The position numbers and the translations under genes were made by a program. Shown here piece after piece: positions 1-8,374 of a stretch of DNA of 64,000 nt. This DNA is from Paraburkholderia fynbosensis. GTDB lineage: Bacteria; Pseudomonadota; Gammaproteobacteria; Burkholderiales; Burkholderiaceae. The stretch is taken from positions 19,254 through 83,253 of the forward strand of contig NZ_CADIKI010000029.1 of the NCBI RefSeq assembly GCF_902859935.1. Direction: 5' to 3'. Within the stretch, counting starts at the first letter, position 1. Each line of letters begins with the position of its first letter. The notes under the pieces were generated by a model, which worked only from the letters and a program-made list of their open reading frames with translations, made no database searches and was not told the origin of the DNA.

Positions 1-289
1 CTATGGCGTGCACAACACGCTCAGCTGCCGCCATAACTTCGTGCACGAGCTGGCCAAATGGTCGCTCGGTCCGTCCGAGATCGTCTCGAACATCAACTTC
101 TTCATGCGCGTGACGGTCGGCGAGCAAGGCGAAATCGAAATCGCGCCAGGTTCGTCGAAAGCGGGAGATTACGTGGTGCTGCGCGCGGAGATGCCGGTGA
201 TCGCTATGCTGTCGAACTGTCCGCAGCAGAACAATCCTTCCTCGGGCTTCAGGCCTACGCCGATTGAAGTAACGGTGTGGCGCGCCTGA
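1..289 (+). CDS. DUF1989 / urea carboxylase-associated family protein, C-terminal part
   Basis: This is the 3' end of a gene that begins before the window; about 95 residues are readable, in frame from base 2. The sequence runs HNTLSCRHNFVHELAKW, later VSNINFFMRV, and near the end the signature LSNCPQQNNP followed by PTPIEV. These are conserved C-terminal motifs of the DUF1989 family. Some members (urea amidolyase-associated proteins, the CgdAB pair) are known as carboxyguanidine deiminase subunits; others have no assigned reaction. Only the tail is visible, so the subfamily cannot be decided. It lies 40 bp upstream of a MarR gene on the same strand and next to a creatininase-containing catabolic locus, which makes a role in guanidino or ureido nitrogen metabolism plausible. 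Confidence 0.85.
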   Translation, partial: YGVHNTLSCRHNFVHELAKWSLGPSEIVSNINFFMRVTVGEQGEIEIAPGSSKAGDYVVLRAEMPVIAMLSNCPQQNNPSSGFRPTPIEVTVWRA

Positions 290-329
290 CCCTCCGCACG
301 CCAACACCAGAAACCGACAAGAGCACTTC

Positions 330-878
330 ATGGCCGCGAGCCCGAAAAAAGTAAAACCTGCCAAGGAGCCCGGGAGCGCCGACACGCTCACGGACTGGCG
401 TCATACCGCGCTGGACGCGCGCCCCGGCTTCCTGATCCGCCGGCTGCATCAGATTCACGTAGCACTGTTCGTCGAAGAGTGTGCGCCGGAGGGCATCACA
501 CCCGTGCAGTACAGCATTCTCACAGCGCTCGAACAGATGGGGCCGTCCGAGCAGATCGCACTGTCGCGTGCGGTCGGGCTCGATCGTGCGAATACGGCCG
601 ATGTGATCGGAAGGCTGGTCGAGCGGCGCTTCATTCAACGCCGCGTATCGAAGACCGATAAGCGCAAGAAGGTGGCGGAACTCACCGATGTCGGGCGGGC
701 GCTGCTAGGGCGTCTCGAAGAAGGCGTCGCGCGCGCGCATGAGCGAACGCTTGCCGCGCTCGCACCGGACGATCGCAAGCGCTTCATGGCGTATCTGGCC
801 TTGCTCGTCGAAACGAATAACGACCTCAGCAGAACGCCCGTCGGAGGTGGCGCGAAAAAGAGCGACGAAGACGCGTAA
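330..878 (+). CDS. MarR family transcriptional regulator (first of two paralogues)
   Basis: A 182-residue winged-helix regulator. After a basic 30-residue N-terminus comes PGFLIRRLHQIH, then ITPVQYSILTAL, the recognition region around LDRANTADVIGRL and the wing near KTDKRKKVAELTDVG, the normal order for MarR proteins. MarR dimers usually repress nearby catabolic or efflux genes and release DNA on binding a small aromatic or heterocyclic ligand. It resembles the regulator at 8375-8932 in the same motifs, and the two genes bracket the minus-strand molybdenum hydroxylase operon. It starts at an ATG 40 bp after the DUF1989 stop with a weak purine-rich stretch upstream, so it may be cotranscribed with that gene. 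The ligand is unknown. Confidence 0.9.
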   Translation: MAASPKKVKPAKEPGSADTLTDWRHTALDARPGFLIRRLHQIHVALFVEECAPEGITPVQYSILTALEQMGPSEQIALSRAVGLDRANTADVIGRLVERRFIQRRVSKTDKRKKVAELTDVGRALLGRLEEGVARAHERTLAALAPDDRKRFMAYLALLVETNNDLSRTPVGGGAKKSDEDA

Positions 879-1010
879 CGTCGTTGTTTCTCATCGTGCT
901 TGGCATGTTGATATTGCCGCGTGAACCGCGCGCGTCGTCTTTCGGTGCGATTGAAAAAGGCAGCGCGACGAACGCGCCCGTTCAATCCCGCTGCGAGCGA
1001 TTTGCGCGCG

Positions 1011-2186
1011 TCATGCATCCTTGAGGTCCTGGAGCGCCGCGGCAAACAGGCCGACGTGCGCGGCGAAGAGCCCCCGGCCGAGCAGTCCCGCGCGGCCGTC
1101 CGCACCGACCATCGCGATTGCCGCGAGCGGTGCGACGCCGCGCCGGATCACGCGTGCGGCATCGAGACCGGCGTGTAGATCGGCAAAGGCTGGGTGTGTC
1201 CCCGCGTACAACTGGGCCTGCTCGGGCTGCCAGCCGGGGGAAAGCCACGGCGCGAAGGCGGCCGCCGGTTCGGGCGCGTGCCCGAGCGCCTGCGCGCCGA
1301 AGCCGGCGGCGTCGATCACGCCGCTATCGCCGGTCAGCGGCGCGGCGGCTACGTCGAGTGCGGGATTCATGCGCGGTCCTTGCGGCGCGGCCGCGCGTGC
1401 GGTGGTCCAGTGCGATGGGCGACCCGCCAGCCGGATGCCGACATCGACGCCATTACCGCCGAGCGCGACGACTAGCGTCGATGCAGGCTCCGCACCCTGC
1501 GCGGCCGCCGACGTCATCAGGCAACAGGCCGCCATCCAGAGCGTGAGAAAAAACAGCGGCGTCTGCTGGAGCATCGCATGGACCGATGCATCCGTGAGCC
1601 GGGGCGACAGTAACGCGTAAAGCGCCGCGCTCGCGGCCGTGGTCCGGGTATGCAGATCGTCGCCGTTGTCGAGGCCGTGACGGGCGAGGGCGATCAGATC
1701 GACGTGCTCGCCCGACAGCGCGTGGCTGAGCACTGGCGCGAGCACCGTGTCGCGCCATGTCATGCGTTCGAGAATGGCGGGGTCGCGTGAACCGAAGCGC
1801 AGTTGCGGCCCCGCGCCGCTGCCCAGCAGCGACCATGCAGCGCCTGTCCGATCGGCAACTTCGACCAGCGCCGTGCTGCCGGAAATCACGGCGGCAAGCG
1901 GCGTCACCACGCCATATGATTGCGCCGGAACGAGCGTCACGCGGCCGCTGGCAATCAGCCGCTCGGCGTCCTGCTCGCTCGTCGCCCAGCCTTCGTACAG
2001 GCAGCACAGCACCGCCGAGGACAACACCGGCGCAGGCGGCTTGCAGGGGTTCGCGTAGGGCGGGCCTGCATGCAGCAATGTGAAATCGGGCAAGCCGACG
2101 GCGTCGCGTGCGCGGCGAACGGCGCGCCATTGCGGGCGGACGGCATACAGGCGTTGCAGGGCGGCATCGTTGGCCGCAGAGGTCAT
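1011..2186 (-). CDS. DUF1116 domain-containing protein (YahG/YlbE-like)
   Basis: A 391-residue protein of the DUF1116 family. The start is set at 2186 because its ATG overlaps the stop of the upstream CoxG-type gene as ATGA (2183-2186). The N-terminal half has LPDFTLLHAGPPYANP; the C-terminal half carries a long alanine-rich stretch with FFLTLWMAACCLM and later ALGGNGVDVGIRLAG. DUF1116 proteins are often encoded beside FdrA-type proteins in purine or allantoin loci; the E. coli YlbE-FdrA group has been reported as an oxamate carbamoyltransferase. No FdrA gene is visible here, so a carbamoyl-transfer role is only inference. It is the last gene of the operon that starts at 8042. Confidence 0.8.
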   Translation of the reverse strand: MTSAANDAALQRLYAVRPQWRAVRRARDAVGLPDFTLLHAGPPYANPCKPPAPVLSSAVLCCLYEGWATSEQDAERLIASGRVTLVPAQSYGVVTPLAAVISGSTALVEVADRTGAAWSLLGSGAGPQLRFGSRDPAILERMTWRDTVLAPVLSHALSGEHVDLIALARHGLDNGDDLHTRTTAASAALYALLSPRLTDASVHAMLQQTPLFFLTLWMAACCLMTSAAAQGAEPASTLVVALGGNGVDVGIRLAGRPSHWTTARAAAPQGPRMNPALDVAAAPLTGDSGVIDAAGFGAQALGHAPEPAAAFAPWLSPGWQPEQAQLYAGTHPAFADLHAGLDAARVIRRGVAPLAAIAMVGADGRAGLLGRGLFAAHVGLFAAALQDLKDA

Positions 2187-2974
2187 CGGCGTGCCCCGAA
2201 GCCGAACACGCCGCATAGCCGCGACCACAGGATCTTCCAGACCATGTTGCCGAGATTCAGCGGTGCGGCGGCAGGCGGGTTCGCACGATGAAGCGGCCCT
2301 GCGCCGGGGGTGGTCGGCGGCGCGGGCGCACCGGCGGGCTGATTGACGGGCTGATTTACAGGCTGATTTACAGGCTGATCGGCGGACCGGATTGGCGGCT
2401 CAACGGCGCCGTTATCGAGCGGCGTATCCACAGACCCGGCCATCGTCGTCGCCAGAGGTTCTGCTTCCGCCATAGCGGCCGTGGCCGTTTGCGCATCCCG
2501 CTCGACGAGTGCGGCCTGCGCAATCGAGTCATCCAGCCGCTTCTTCAAATTCGCGGCAAACGCTTCGGTCATCCGTGTCGCGAGTTCCTTGACGATCCCG
2601 CCGCGCGAGAACTGCGCGAGGCTGCCGGCAATCGAATAGTCCACTTTGACATCGACGCGAGTTTCGCCAGGTGTCGAGTCGTCGAGCGAAAACGCGGCTT
2701 CGCCCTTCACCCGCGATGCGCTTTTGCGATCCACTCCGCCGCCGGTGACACTGCCGCGCCAGGCGGCATCGTCGAGTTTCATCTCGCCGTCGCCGGCAAA
2801 ACTCGCAACGATCGGCCCGAGCTTCACGGTCATCGCGAGTTTCAGCCGCCCTTCATCCGGCGGCGCGCTCAGCGACGCGCCCGGCAGACACGCGACGATG
2901 CCCGCTGTGTCGTGAAAGGAAGCCCACACCACGTCACGCGGGTACGGCACGGTAAAGCTTTGCTCTATTTCCAT
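2183..2974 (-). CDS. CoxG-type SRPBCC protein of a molybdenum hydroxylase
   Basis: A 263-residue protein whose first 150 residues are a CoxG (carbon monoxide dehydrogenase subunit G) SRPBCC domain, from MEIEQSFTVPYPRDVVWASF through CLPGASLS and SIAGSLAQFSRGGIVKELA. In the cox system CoxG helps attach the molybdenum enzyme to the membrane. The start is the ATG at 2974, 35 bp after the 2Fe-2S subunit stop. After the domain comes a low-complexity Ala/Pro tail with four NQP units, encoded by a short imperfect 12-bp tandem repeat at about 2337-2380, and a hydrophobic end (MVWKILWSRLCGVFGF) that could serve as a membrane anchor. It overlaps the DUF1116 gene by 4 bp. Confidence 0.85.
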   Translation of the reverse strand: MEIEQSFTVPYPRDVVWASFHDTAGIVACLPGASLSAPPDEGRLKLAMTVKLGPIVASFAGDGEMKLDDAAWRGSVTGGGVDRKSASRVKGEAAFSLDDSTPGETRVDVKVDYSIAGSLAQFSRGGIVKELATRMTEAFAANLKKRLDDSIAQAALVERDAQTATAAMAEAEPLATTMAGSVDTPLDNGAVEPPIRSADQPVNQPVNQPVNQPAGAPAPPTTPGAGPLHRANPPAAAPLNLGNMVWKILWSRLCGVFGFGARR

Positions 2975-3009
2975 GAAGATGTCCGTTGGTTCGACGCGTG
3001 GAATCGGAA

Positions 3010-3537
3010 TCAGACGGCAGCAGCCGCAGCGAGCGGCGCGGTCTGGCTCGCGCGGCGCGCGTCCAGCACGCGGCGGATCGCGCGCACGATGCCGACGTAG
3101 CCTGTGCAGCGGCATAGATTGCCCGACAGTTCGAGCCGCACCCGTTCGTCGTCGGCATCGGGCAGGCGCGTGACGATGTCGCGTGCGCTCATCAGCATGC
3201 CCGGCGTGCAGTAGCCGCATTGCAGCGCGTGTTCGGCCGTGAAGGCGGCGCGCAGCGCGTTCATCACGGCGTCGTCGTCGAAGCCTTCGATGCTCTGGAC
3301 CTCCGCGCCCGCGCACGACACCGCCGACGTAATGCACGAGCGCGTCGGCATGCCGTCGACCAGCAGCGTGCAGGCTCCGCACACGCCCTGTTCGCAGCCG
3401 ATGTTGGTGCCGCACAGCATCTGCTGCTCGCGCAGAAAATCGGCGAGGCTCGTGCGCGGCTCCACGGCCGCCGACACGTCTTCGCGATTGACCCGCAGCG
3501 CGATGCGCTGGGTGACGCAAGTGACGAGATCGGTCAT
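3010..3537 (-). CDS. Molybdenum hydroxylase, 2Fe-2S subunit
   Basis: A 175-residue iron-sulfur subunit of the xanthine dehydrogenase/CoxS family, near the usual 150-175 residues. The ferredoxin-like N-terminal cluster is formed by C48, C53, C56 and C68 (motif GCEQGVCGAC), the second by C107, C110, C142 and C144 (CGYCTPGM and LCRCTGY). All eight ligands are present, so the electron path from MoCo to FAD looks intact. It overlaps the FAD subunit gene by 4 bp (ATGA at 3534-3537), showing tight coupling. It should act in the cytoplasm with the products of 3534-4361 and 4358-6757. Confidence 0.95.
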   Translation of the reverse strand: MTDLVTCVTQRIALRVNREDVSAAVEPRTSLADFLREQQMLCGTNIGCEQGVCGACTLLVDGMPTRSCITSAVSCAGAEVQSIEGFDDDAVMNALRAAFTAEHALQCGYCTPGMLMSARDIVTRLPDADDERVRLELSGNLCRCTGYVGIVRAIRRVLDARRASQTAPLAAAAAV

Positions 3538-4361
3538 GTCTGCTTCCTGTTGTCGCGGACCATCGCGATCGCCCGTTCGAGCGCCACGCGATGCACCTGG
3601 TATTCGTAGCTTCCCGCTTCGAGGCCGGCTGCCTCGAGATGCGGATCGAGCAAAGCGGCGTGCGCGCTATCGAGCAACGCTCGCGCGTTTGCGATCAGAT
3701 ACGGCGGGCCTTCGACAGCACCGATCACCGCGCGGCAGATGCCCGCCGGCGCATCGTCGAGGACGATCGCAATGGCCTCGGCGAACTCGCCTGGCTTGCG
3801 GTTGAACTTGTAGTATGCCCAGCGTGCTGCCGATGACAGACGCCGCACGCGCACGCCGGTGAGAATCTCGTCGGGCTCGAGTGCGGTGGTGAACGCGCCG
3901 CTCATCCAGTCGCCGGCCGCGAGCGAGCGCGACCCGTCAGGGCCCGCGATGAGCAGTTCGGCGTCGAGCGCGACCATCGTGTTGATCCAGTCGGCAGCGG
4001 GGTCCGCATGGGCGAGACTGCCGCCGAGCGTGCCGCGATTGCGCACGGCACGATACGCAATGCCGCGCGCCACGTAGGGCATCAATCCCTGTGTGCCGTC
4101 GTCCCATTTGCGGTCCTCGATCTCGGCGTGCGTGATGCATGCACCGAAGAAGGTCGTGCCGCCTTCGATCCGGCATTCGCGCAACGCGGCAATGCCGCGC
4201 AGGTCGACCAGCATGTCGGGCTGCGCGAGGCGCAGGTTCATCATCGGACCCAGCGACTGGCCGCCGGCGACGAACTTGGCCATGCCTTCGGTCGGACTGA
4301 CGATAGCGACCGCGCTGTCGCACGTCGCGGGCTTGGCGTAGTCGTAAATGGCGGCTTTCAT
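3534..4361 (-). CDS. Molybdenum hydroxylase, FAD-binding subunit
   Basis: A 275-residue medium subunit (CoxM / XDH FAD domain family). FAD-binding motifs are VAGGQSLGP at residues 31-39 and TLGGSLAHADP at 111-121, followed by a CO dehydrogenase flavoprotein C-terminal domain. It accepts electrons from the 2Fe-2S subunit and passes them to the external acceptor. Start and stop each overlap a neighbour by 4 bp (MoCo subunit upstream, 2Fe-2S subunit downstream). The order large-medium-small differs from the medium-small-large order of classical cox operons, one reason not to call this a CO dehydrogenase. Confidence 0.93.
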   Translation of the reverse strand: MKAAIYDYAKPATCDSAVAIVSPTEGMAKFVAGGQSLGPMMNLRLAQPDMLVDLRGIAALRECRIEGGTTFFGACITHAEIEDRKWDDGTQGLMPYVARGIAYRAVRNRGTLGGSLAHADPAADWINTMVALDAELLIAGPDGSRSLAAGDWMSGAFTTALEPDEILTGVRVRRLSSAARWAYYKFNRKPGEFAEAIAIVLDDAPAGICRAVIGAVEGPPYLIANARALLDSAHAALLDPHLEAAGLEAGSYEYQVHRVALERAIAMVRDNRKQT

Positions 4362-6757
4362 GCGGGCATTTCCTTCGTCGCGCGGACCTGGGTCGCCGCT
4401 CGCAACGCGTCGACGATCACGCGCGGCGCGATCGGCAGCTGATTGACCTGCACGCCGAGCGGGCGCAGCGCATCGTTGACGGCATTCGCAATCGCAGCGG
4501 GCGAGCCGATCGCGCCGCTTTCGCCGATGCCTTTCTGACCGAATTCGGTGTACGGCGCGGGCGTTTCCATATGTTCGATACGGATCGCTGGCACTTCGGT
4601 CGCGCCCGGCAACAGATAGTCGGCGAGCGTCGAGGCGAGCGGTTGACCGTCTTCGCTGTACGGCATCGCTTCATAGAGCGCCGTGCCGATGCCCTGCGCG
4701 GCCCCGCCGTACACCTGTCCGTCGACGACCATCGGATTGATCAGCACGCCGCCGTCTTCGACGATCACGTAATCGAGAATGTCGGTCTTGCCGAGTTGCG
4801 TATCGACCGCGACGACGACCGCGTGGCATGCGTAACTGAACGTGCCCGTGTCGCGCTTCGCCTGATACGACGTCGACACTTCGAGGCCGCGCGGATCGAC
4901 GTCGGGCGGCAGCAGTTGCGGGGCGAGATACCAGGTGCGCGCGATTTCCGCGATCGTGCGGCGCGTGCCGGCACCGCACACCGCGCCGTTTTCCCAACGC
5001 ACGGCTTCGAGCGGCTCCTTCAGCAGCCACGCGCCGATTTTCAGCAGGCGCTGTTTGAGTTCCTTCGCGGCCTGGCCCAATGCGCCACCCGCCATCACGA
5101 TCGAGCGTGAGCCCCATGTGCCCGTCGAGTAGGGCGTGACGCCGGTGTCGCCGAGCACGATGCGCACGTGCTCCGTATCGATGCCGAGCACTTCGTGCGC
5201 GATCTGCGCGAGCGTCGTCTCCATGCCCTGGCCATGCGAATGCACGCCCGCGCGCACTTCGAGAATGCCGTCGGGCGTGAGGCGGATCACGGCCGGCTCG
5301 TAGCCCGGCACCATCGGAATGCCCCAGCCGTGGTACACCGACGTGCCGTGCGCGCCCTGCTCGCAGAATACCGCCATGCCGAAGCCGAGCCGCCGGCCAT
5401 CCGGCTCGCCACGCTGCTGACGCGCGCGGACCGCGGGCAGATCGATCGCGGCAATCGCGCGCCGCACGGCTTGCGGATAGTCGCCGCTATCGAAGTGCTT
5501 GTTCGTGATGTTGTCGTAGGGCATCTCGTGCGGCTCGACGAGGTTGCGCAGGCGCACCTCGTACGGCTCCATGCCGGCTTCGACGGCGATCGCGTCCATG
5601 ATCGATTCGATCGCGTAGCACACGCCCGTGCGCGCGACGCCACGATAGGGCAGGATCGGCGGCTTGTTCGTCGCCACCGACCAGGTCCGGCAGCGGTAGC
5701 GGTCCATCTTGTACGGGCCGGGCAGAATGCTGCCGACCTGGGCCGCTTCGAGGCAAGCCGAGAACGGATACGACGAGTACGCGCCCGAATCGACGCTGGC
5801 TTCGCAATCGACCGCGAGCAGGCGTCCGTCGCGGGCGGCATAGGCTGTAATGTCGTAGTCGTGTTCCCGGCAGTTCGCGTTGGCGGTCAGTTGTTCGCGG
5901 CGGTCCTCGATCCAGCGCACAGGTTTGTCCAGATGCATCGCGAGCCAGCCGCAGCACACTTCCTCGGGCAGCAAGATGCCCTTGTAGCCGAAGCCGCCGC
6001 CGACGTCCGGCGCGATCACGCGCACCTGGCCTTCGTCGAGACCGAGACAGTGCGCGAGGCCCGTGCGCGTGATGTGCGGCATCTGTGCCGAGGTGTGGAC
6101 GATCAGTTGCGACAGACGCCGGTCCCAATGCGCGACCACGCCGCGGCCTTCCATCGGCGCCATGCTCTGGCGCGCGGTGCGCAGCTTGCGGTGCACCTTG
6201 ATCGGCGCGTCGCGGCGGATCGCGTCGAGATCGACATCCGGCTTCGCGTCGACAAAGGTTTCGAGAAAGACGTTGTCGCCCCATTCTTCGTGAACGAGCG
6301 CCGACCCGTCGCGGCGCGCATCGAGCATATCGACGACGGCCGGCAACTCTTCGAAATCGACGAACACCTGCGCGGCGATATCTTCAGCGGCAGCGCGGCT
6401 CGCGGCCACGCACATGGCGATCATCTCACCGACCTGGCGCACCTTGGCGCGCGCCAGCACGGGCTGTTCGGACGGCTTGAAGCCCGGCAGCCCCGAATTC
6501 GCGACGATCGGCTTCACGCCGTCCAGATCGGCGAGCGTGTAGACGAACTTCTCCAGACCAGCGGGCTTTTCGATTCCAACGATATGGCCGTGCGCAATCG
6601 GACTGCGCACGAACGCGACATCGACCATGCCGACCATCCGGATGTTGCCGACATACTCGCCGCGTCCGTGCATGAAGCGGTCGTCTTCCTTGCGCGGCAG
6701 CGACGCGCCGATGCCTTGCGGCCGCTGCGGCGACTTTATGGTGGCTGCACGTTTCAT
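4358..6757 (-). CDS. Molybdenum hydroxylase, molybdopterin-binding large subunit
   Basis: A 799-residue large subunit of the xanthine dehydrogenase/aldehyde oxidase family. The chosen ATG at 6757 has AGGAGAC upstream and gives MKRAATIKSP; the frame stays open further upstream but is not family-like. Motifs include FMHGRGEYVGNI near the N-terminus, DVGGGFGYKG, and QKGIGESGAIGSPAAIANAV close to the C-terminus, whose glutamate is the catalytic base position. The active-site loop reads LPYRGVARTG and lacks the AYXCSFR signature of true CO dehydrogenase, so the substrate is more likely an N-heterocycle or aldehyde. It is the second gene of the operon, 22 bp after the amidohydrolase. Confidence 0.94.
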   Translation of the reverse strand: MKRAATIKSPQRPQGIGASLPRKEDDRFMHGRGEYVGNIRMVGMVDVAFVRSPIAHGHIVGIEKPAGLEKFVYTLADLDGVKPIVANSGLPGFKPSEQPVLARAKVRQVGEMIAMCVAASRAAAEDIAAQVFVDFEELPAVVDMLDARRDGSALVHEEWGDNVFLETFVDAKPDVDLDAIRRDAPIKVHRKLRTARQSMAPMEGRGVVAHWDRRLSQLIVHTSAQMPHITRTGLAHCLGLDEGQVRVIAPDVGGGFGYKGILLPEEVCCGWLAMHLDKPVRWIEDRREQLTANANCREHDYDITAYAARDGRLLAVDCEASVDSGAYSSYPFSACLEAAQVGSILPGPYKMDRYRCRTWSVATNKPPILPYRGVARTGVCYAIESIMDAIAVEAGMEPYEVRLRNLVEPHEMPYDNITNKHFDSGDYPQAVRRAIAAIDLPAVRARQQRGEPDGRRLGFGMAVFCEQGAHGTSVYHGWGIPMVPGYEPAVIRLTPDGILEVRAGVHSHGQGMETTLAQIAHEVLGIDTEHVRIVLGDTGVTPYSTGTWGSRSIVMAGGALGQAAKELKQRLLKIGAWLLKEPLEAVRWENGAVCGAGTRRTIAEIARTWYLAPQLLPPDVDPRGLEVSTSYQAKRDTGTFSYACHAVVVAVDTQLGKTDILDYVIVEDGGVLINPMVVDGQVYGGAAQGIGTALYEAMPYSEDGQPLASTLADYLLPGATEVPAIRIEHMETPAPYTEFGQKGIGESGAIGSPAAIANAVNDALRPLGVQVNQLPIAPRVIVDALRAATQVRATKEMPA

Positions 6758-6779
6758 CGTGTCTCCTGTGAAGGGCGCG

Positions 6780-8042
6780 TCAGGCGGCGCGCGCCAGCGG
6801 CAGTTGCGGCGCATCGGCGTCGTAGCGCACGCCGTCGCGCAGACAGAAGCGCGGCGCGAGCATGCGCTCGGTGACGACCTGAGTGCCTTCGTTGTCTTCG
6901 AGCACCCAGCGGCCGCGCTTGTCGTCCAGCACGGTGATGTCGGCGACACCGCCGGCCTTCAACGTGCCGAGTTCGCCTTCCATGCCGATCATCTTCGCGG
7001 CGTTGCTGGTGGCCATCGCAACGACATGATGGAGCGGCAGGCCGAGCGCCAGCATGCTCGTCATGGCGCTGACGAGGCTGAACTGCGTGCGGCCGAGAAA
7101 CGAATGCTCTTCGTCAGGATGACTGTCAGGCGTGCCCGCAGGCGAGGGCACATGAGTGTTGTAGCCGTGCATGTCCGCGCCGAGCGTATCAGGTATCACG
7201 CCACTGTCGAGCACCACGCGCGCCGTCTTGAAGCTGAAGTGCGAGCCATGGCCGACATCGATCTTCAACCCGCGCGCGACCGCTTCGTGCACGAGCGGAT
7301 GCAGCTTGCCGTTTTCTTCGACAAAGCCGCCGGGGTGCCGGCTGAACGGATGGGCGAGGATGTCGCCCGGCTTCAGCGTGTCGACCACCTGATTGAAGAT
7401 CGAATCCGGATTCACGGCCCGCCCGCCGCTTTCGGGCTTCGGCCATAGTTGCCCGAAGTGGATATAGACGGGCAGGATCGCATCGCGTCCGATCTTCGAC
7501 GCTATCTTCATGACGTCGAGCCCCCAGCGAGCAAAGCCGCCGATCTCTGCGTGCGCCTTCACGCCCTTGACGAGATCCGCATTGGCGAGCGCGGACTTCA
7601 CCGTCGCAGCGGCATCGAGGCAGTCCGGGCGATAGAGGTCGGGGTAGTAATGGCCTTCGAGGCCGCCCACGAGGTAGGCCGAAATATAGGCGAACACGCG
7701 GGTTGCCGCGGGCTCGGCGACGAAATGGCGAAAACCCGGAATCGTGATGCAGCTTGCACCGCCCTGGTCGACGATGGTCGTCACGCCGGAGCGCACGCCG
7801 CACTGATCCGCGTTCAGGCCAAAGCGGCCCGTCACGTATTGATAGACGTGGCCGTGCGTGTCGATGAGGCCGGGCAGCACCAGCATGTCACGGCAATCGA
7901 CCACCTGGGCCGTCGGCGCCATGGCCGAAAGTGCCGGGCCGATCGCGGCAATCAATTGACCTTCCACGAGAATGTCGAGCGTGGCGTCGAGGCCGGCAGC
8001 CGGATCGATCACGCGGCCGCCTTGGAGAAGAAGCTGGGACAT
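6780..8042 (-). CDS. Amidohydrolase/deacetylase family metallohydrolase
   Basis: A 420-residue TIM-barrel amidohydrolase. The metal motif DTHGHVYQY (H63, H65) follows the usual VLPGLID strand; later metal or active-site stretches are KAHAEIGG, PVYIHFGQ, VGHGSHFSF and GADMHGYN. The closest family is the amidohydrolase/deacetylase group related to dihydroorotase, which hydrolyses cyclic amides, ureides or N-acetyl groups. It is the first gene of the minus-strand operon and directly precedes the molybdenum hydroxylase, which suggests it opens or trims the hydroxylated ring. The upstream region carries the inverted repeat at 8098-8117. The substrate cannot be read from sequence. Confidence 0.88.
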   Translation of the reverse strand: MSQLLLQGGRVIDPAAGLDATLDILVEGQLIAAIGPALSAMAPTAQVVDCRDMLVLPGLIDTHGHVYQYVTGRFGLNADQCGVRSGVTTIVDQGGASCITIPGFRHFVAEPAATRVFAYISAYLVGGLEGHYYPDLYRPDCLDAAATVKSALANADLVKGVKAHAEIGGFARWGLDVMKIASKIGRDAILPVYIHFGQLWPKPESGGRAVNPDSIFNQVVDTLKPGDILAHPFSRHPGGFVEENGKLHPLVHEAVARGLKIDVGHGSHFSFKTARVVLDSGVIPDTLGADMHGYNTHVPSPAGTPDSHPDEEHSFLGRTQFSLVSAMTSMLALGLPLHHVVAMATSNAAKMIGMEGELGTLKAGGVADITVLDDKRGRWVLEDNEGTQVVTERMLAPRFCLRDGVRYDADAPQLPLARAA

Positions 8043-8097
8043 GTTCCTGTGCAGTTCCGGGGACGAGATGCGTGGTGTACCGCAAATAGTGTGCCGG

Positions 8098-8117
8098 TTT
8101 GAAGGCGTTGCTTCAAA
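8098..8117. promoter_or_regulatory. Inverted repeat upstream of the amidohydrolase operon
   Basis: TTTGAAG, 6 bp, CTTCAAA forms a perfect 7-bp inverted repeat about 56 bp upstream of the amidohydrolase ATG. It sits inside a second, wider repeat: GAAGGCGTT (8101-8109) and AACGCCTTC (8127-8135). Size and symmetry suit a MarR-type dimer. Assignment to the adjacent MarR protein is inference. Confidence 0.45.
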
Positions 8118-8268
8118 AGTCTGGGAAACGCCTTCGTATCAAGTACTTGCAATGTCTTCATAAAATAGATGCGTGCCGTACCACGGATTTGCGCCGTCAA
8201 CTCCGCACCAACATGACGAGTTCCGCTCGATGCTGCACCGAAAGCCGGCCCAATGCTTCGCGGTGGTG

Positions 8269-8292
8269 AATTGCATGGTATGCCACGCAATT
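8269..8292. promoter_or_regulatory. 24-bp palindrome upstream of the second MarR gene
   Basis: Arms AATTGC.TGG and CCA.GCAATT around TATG give a 24-bp palindrome with 20 of 24 positions symmetric. It lies about 83 bp upstream of the MarR ATG at 8375, in the divergent region shared with the amidohydrolase operon, and is a candidate autoregulatory operator. The rest of the 332-bp region (8043-8374) also contains the 10-bp palindrome CAAGTACTTG at 8140-8149. Confidence 0.45.
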
Positions 8293-8374
8293 TCCGCAAG
8301 CCCGACGGATCGCATAGAATTCAGCCATTCATCCCGTATCAGCCCGTGTTTTCCCGCTCTCTCGAAGGCAGCCC

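Noticed and set aside
2337..2380. Tandem repeat or regulatory array
   Set aside because: The 12-bp units are in frame and encode NQPV repeats in the tail of the CoxG-type protein.
3010..6757. CO dehydrogenase (coxMSL) identity
   Set aside because: The large subunit lacks the AYXCSFR loop (it reads LPYRGVARTG) and the gene order is large-medium-small. It is kept as a general molybdenum hydroxylase.
5168..6874. 568-codon open frame on the plus strand
   Set aside because: It lies entirely antisense to the MoCo subunit gene and has His/Arg/Ala-rich composition typical of a high-GC shadow frame.
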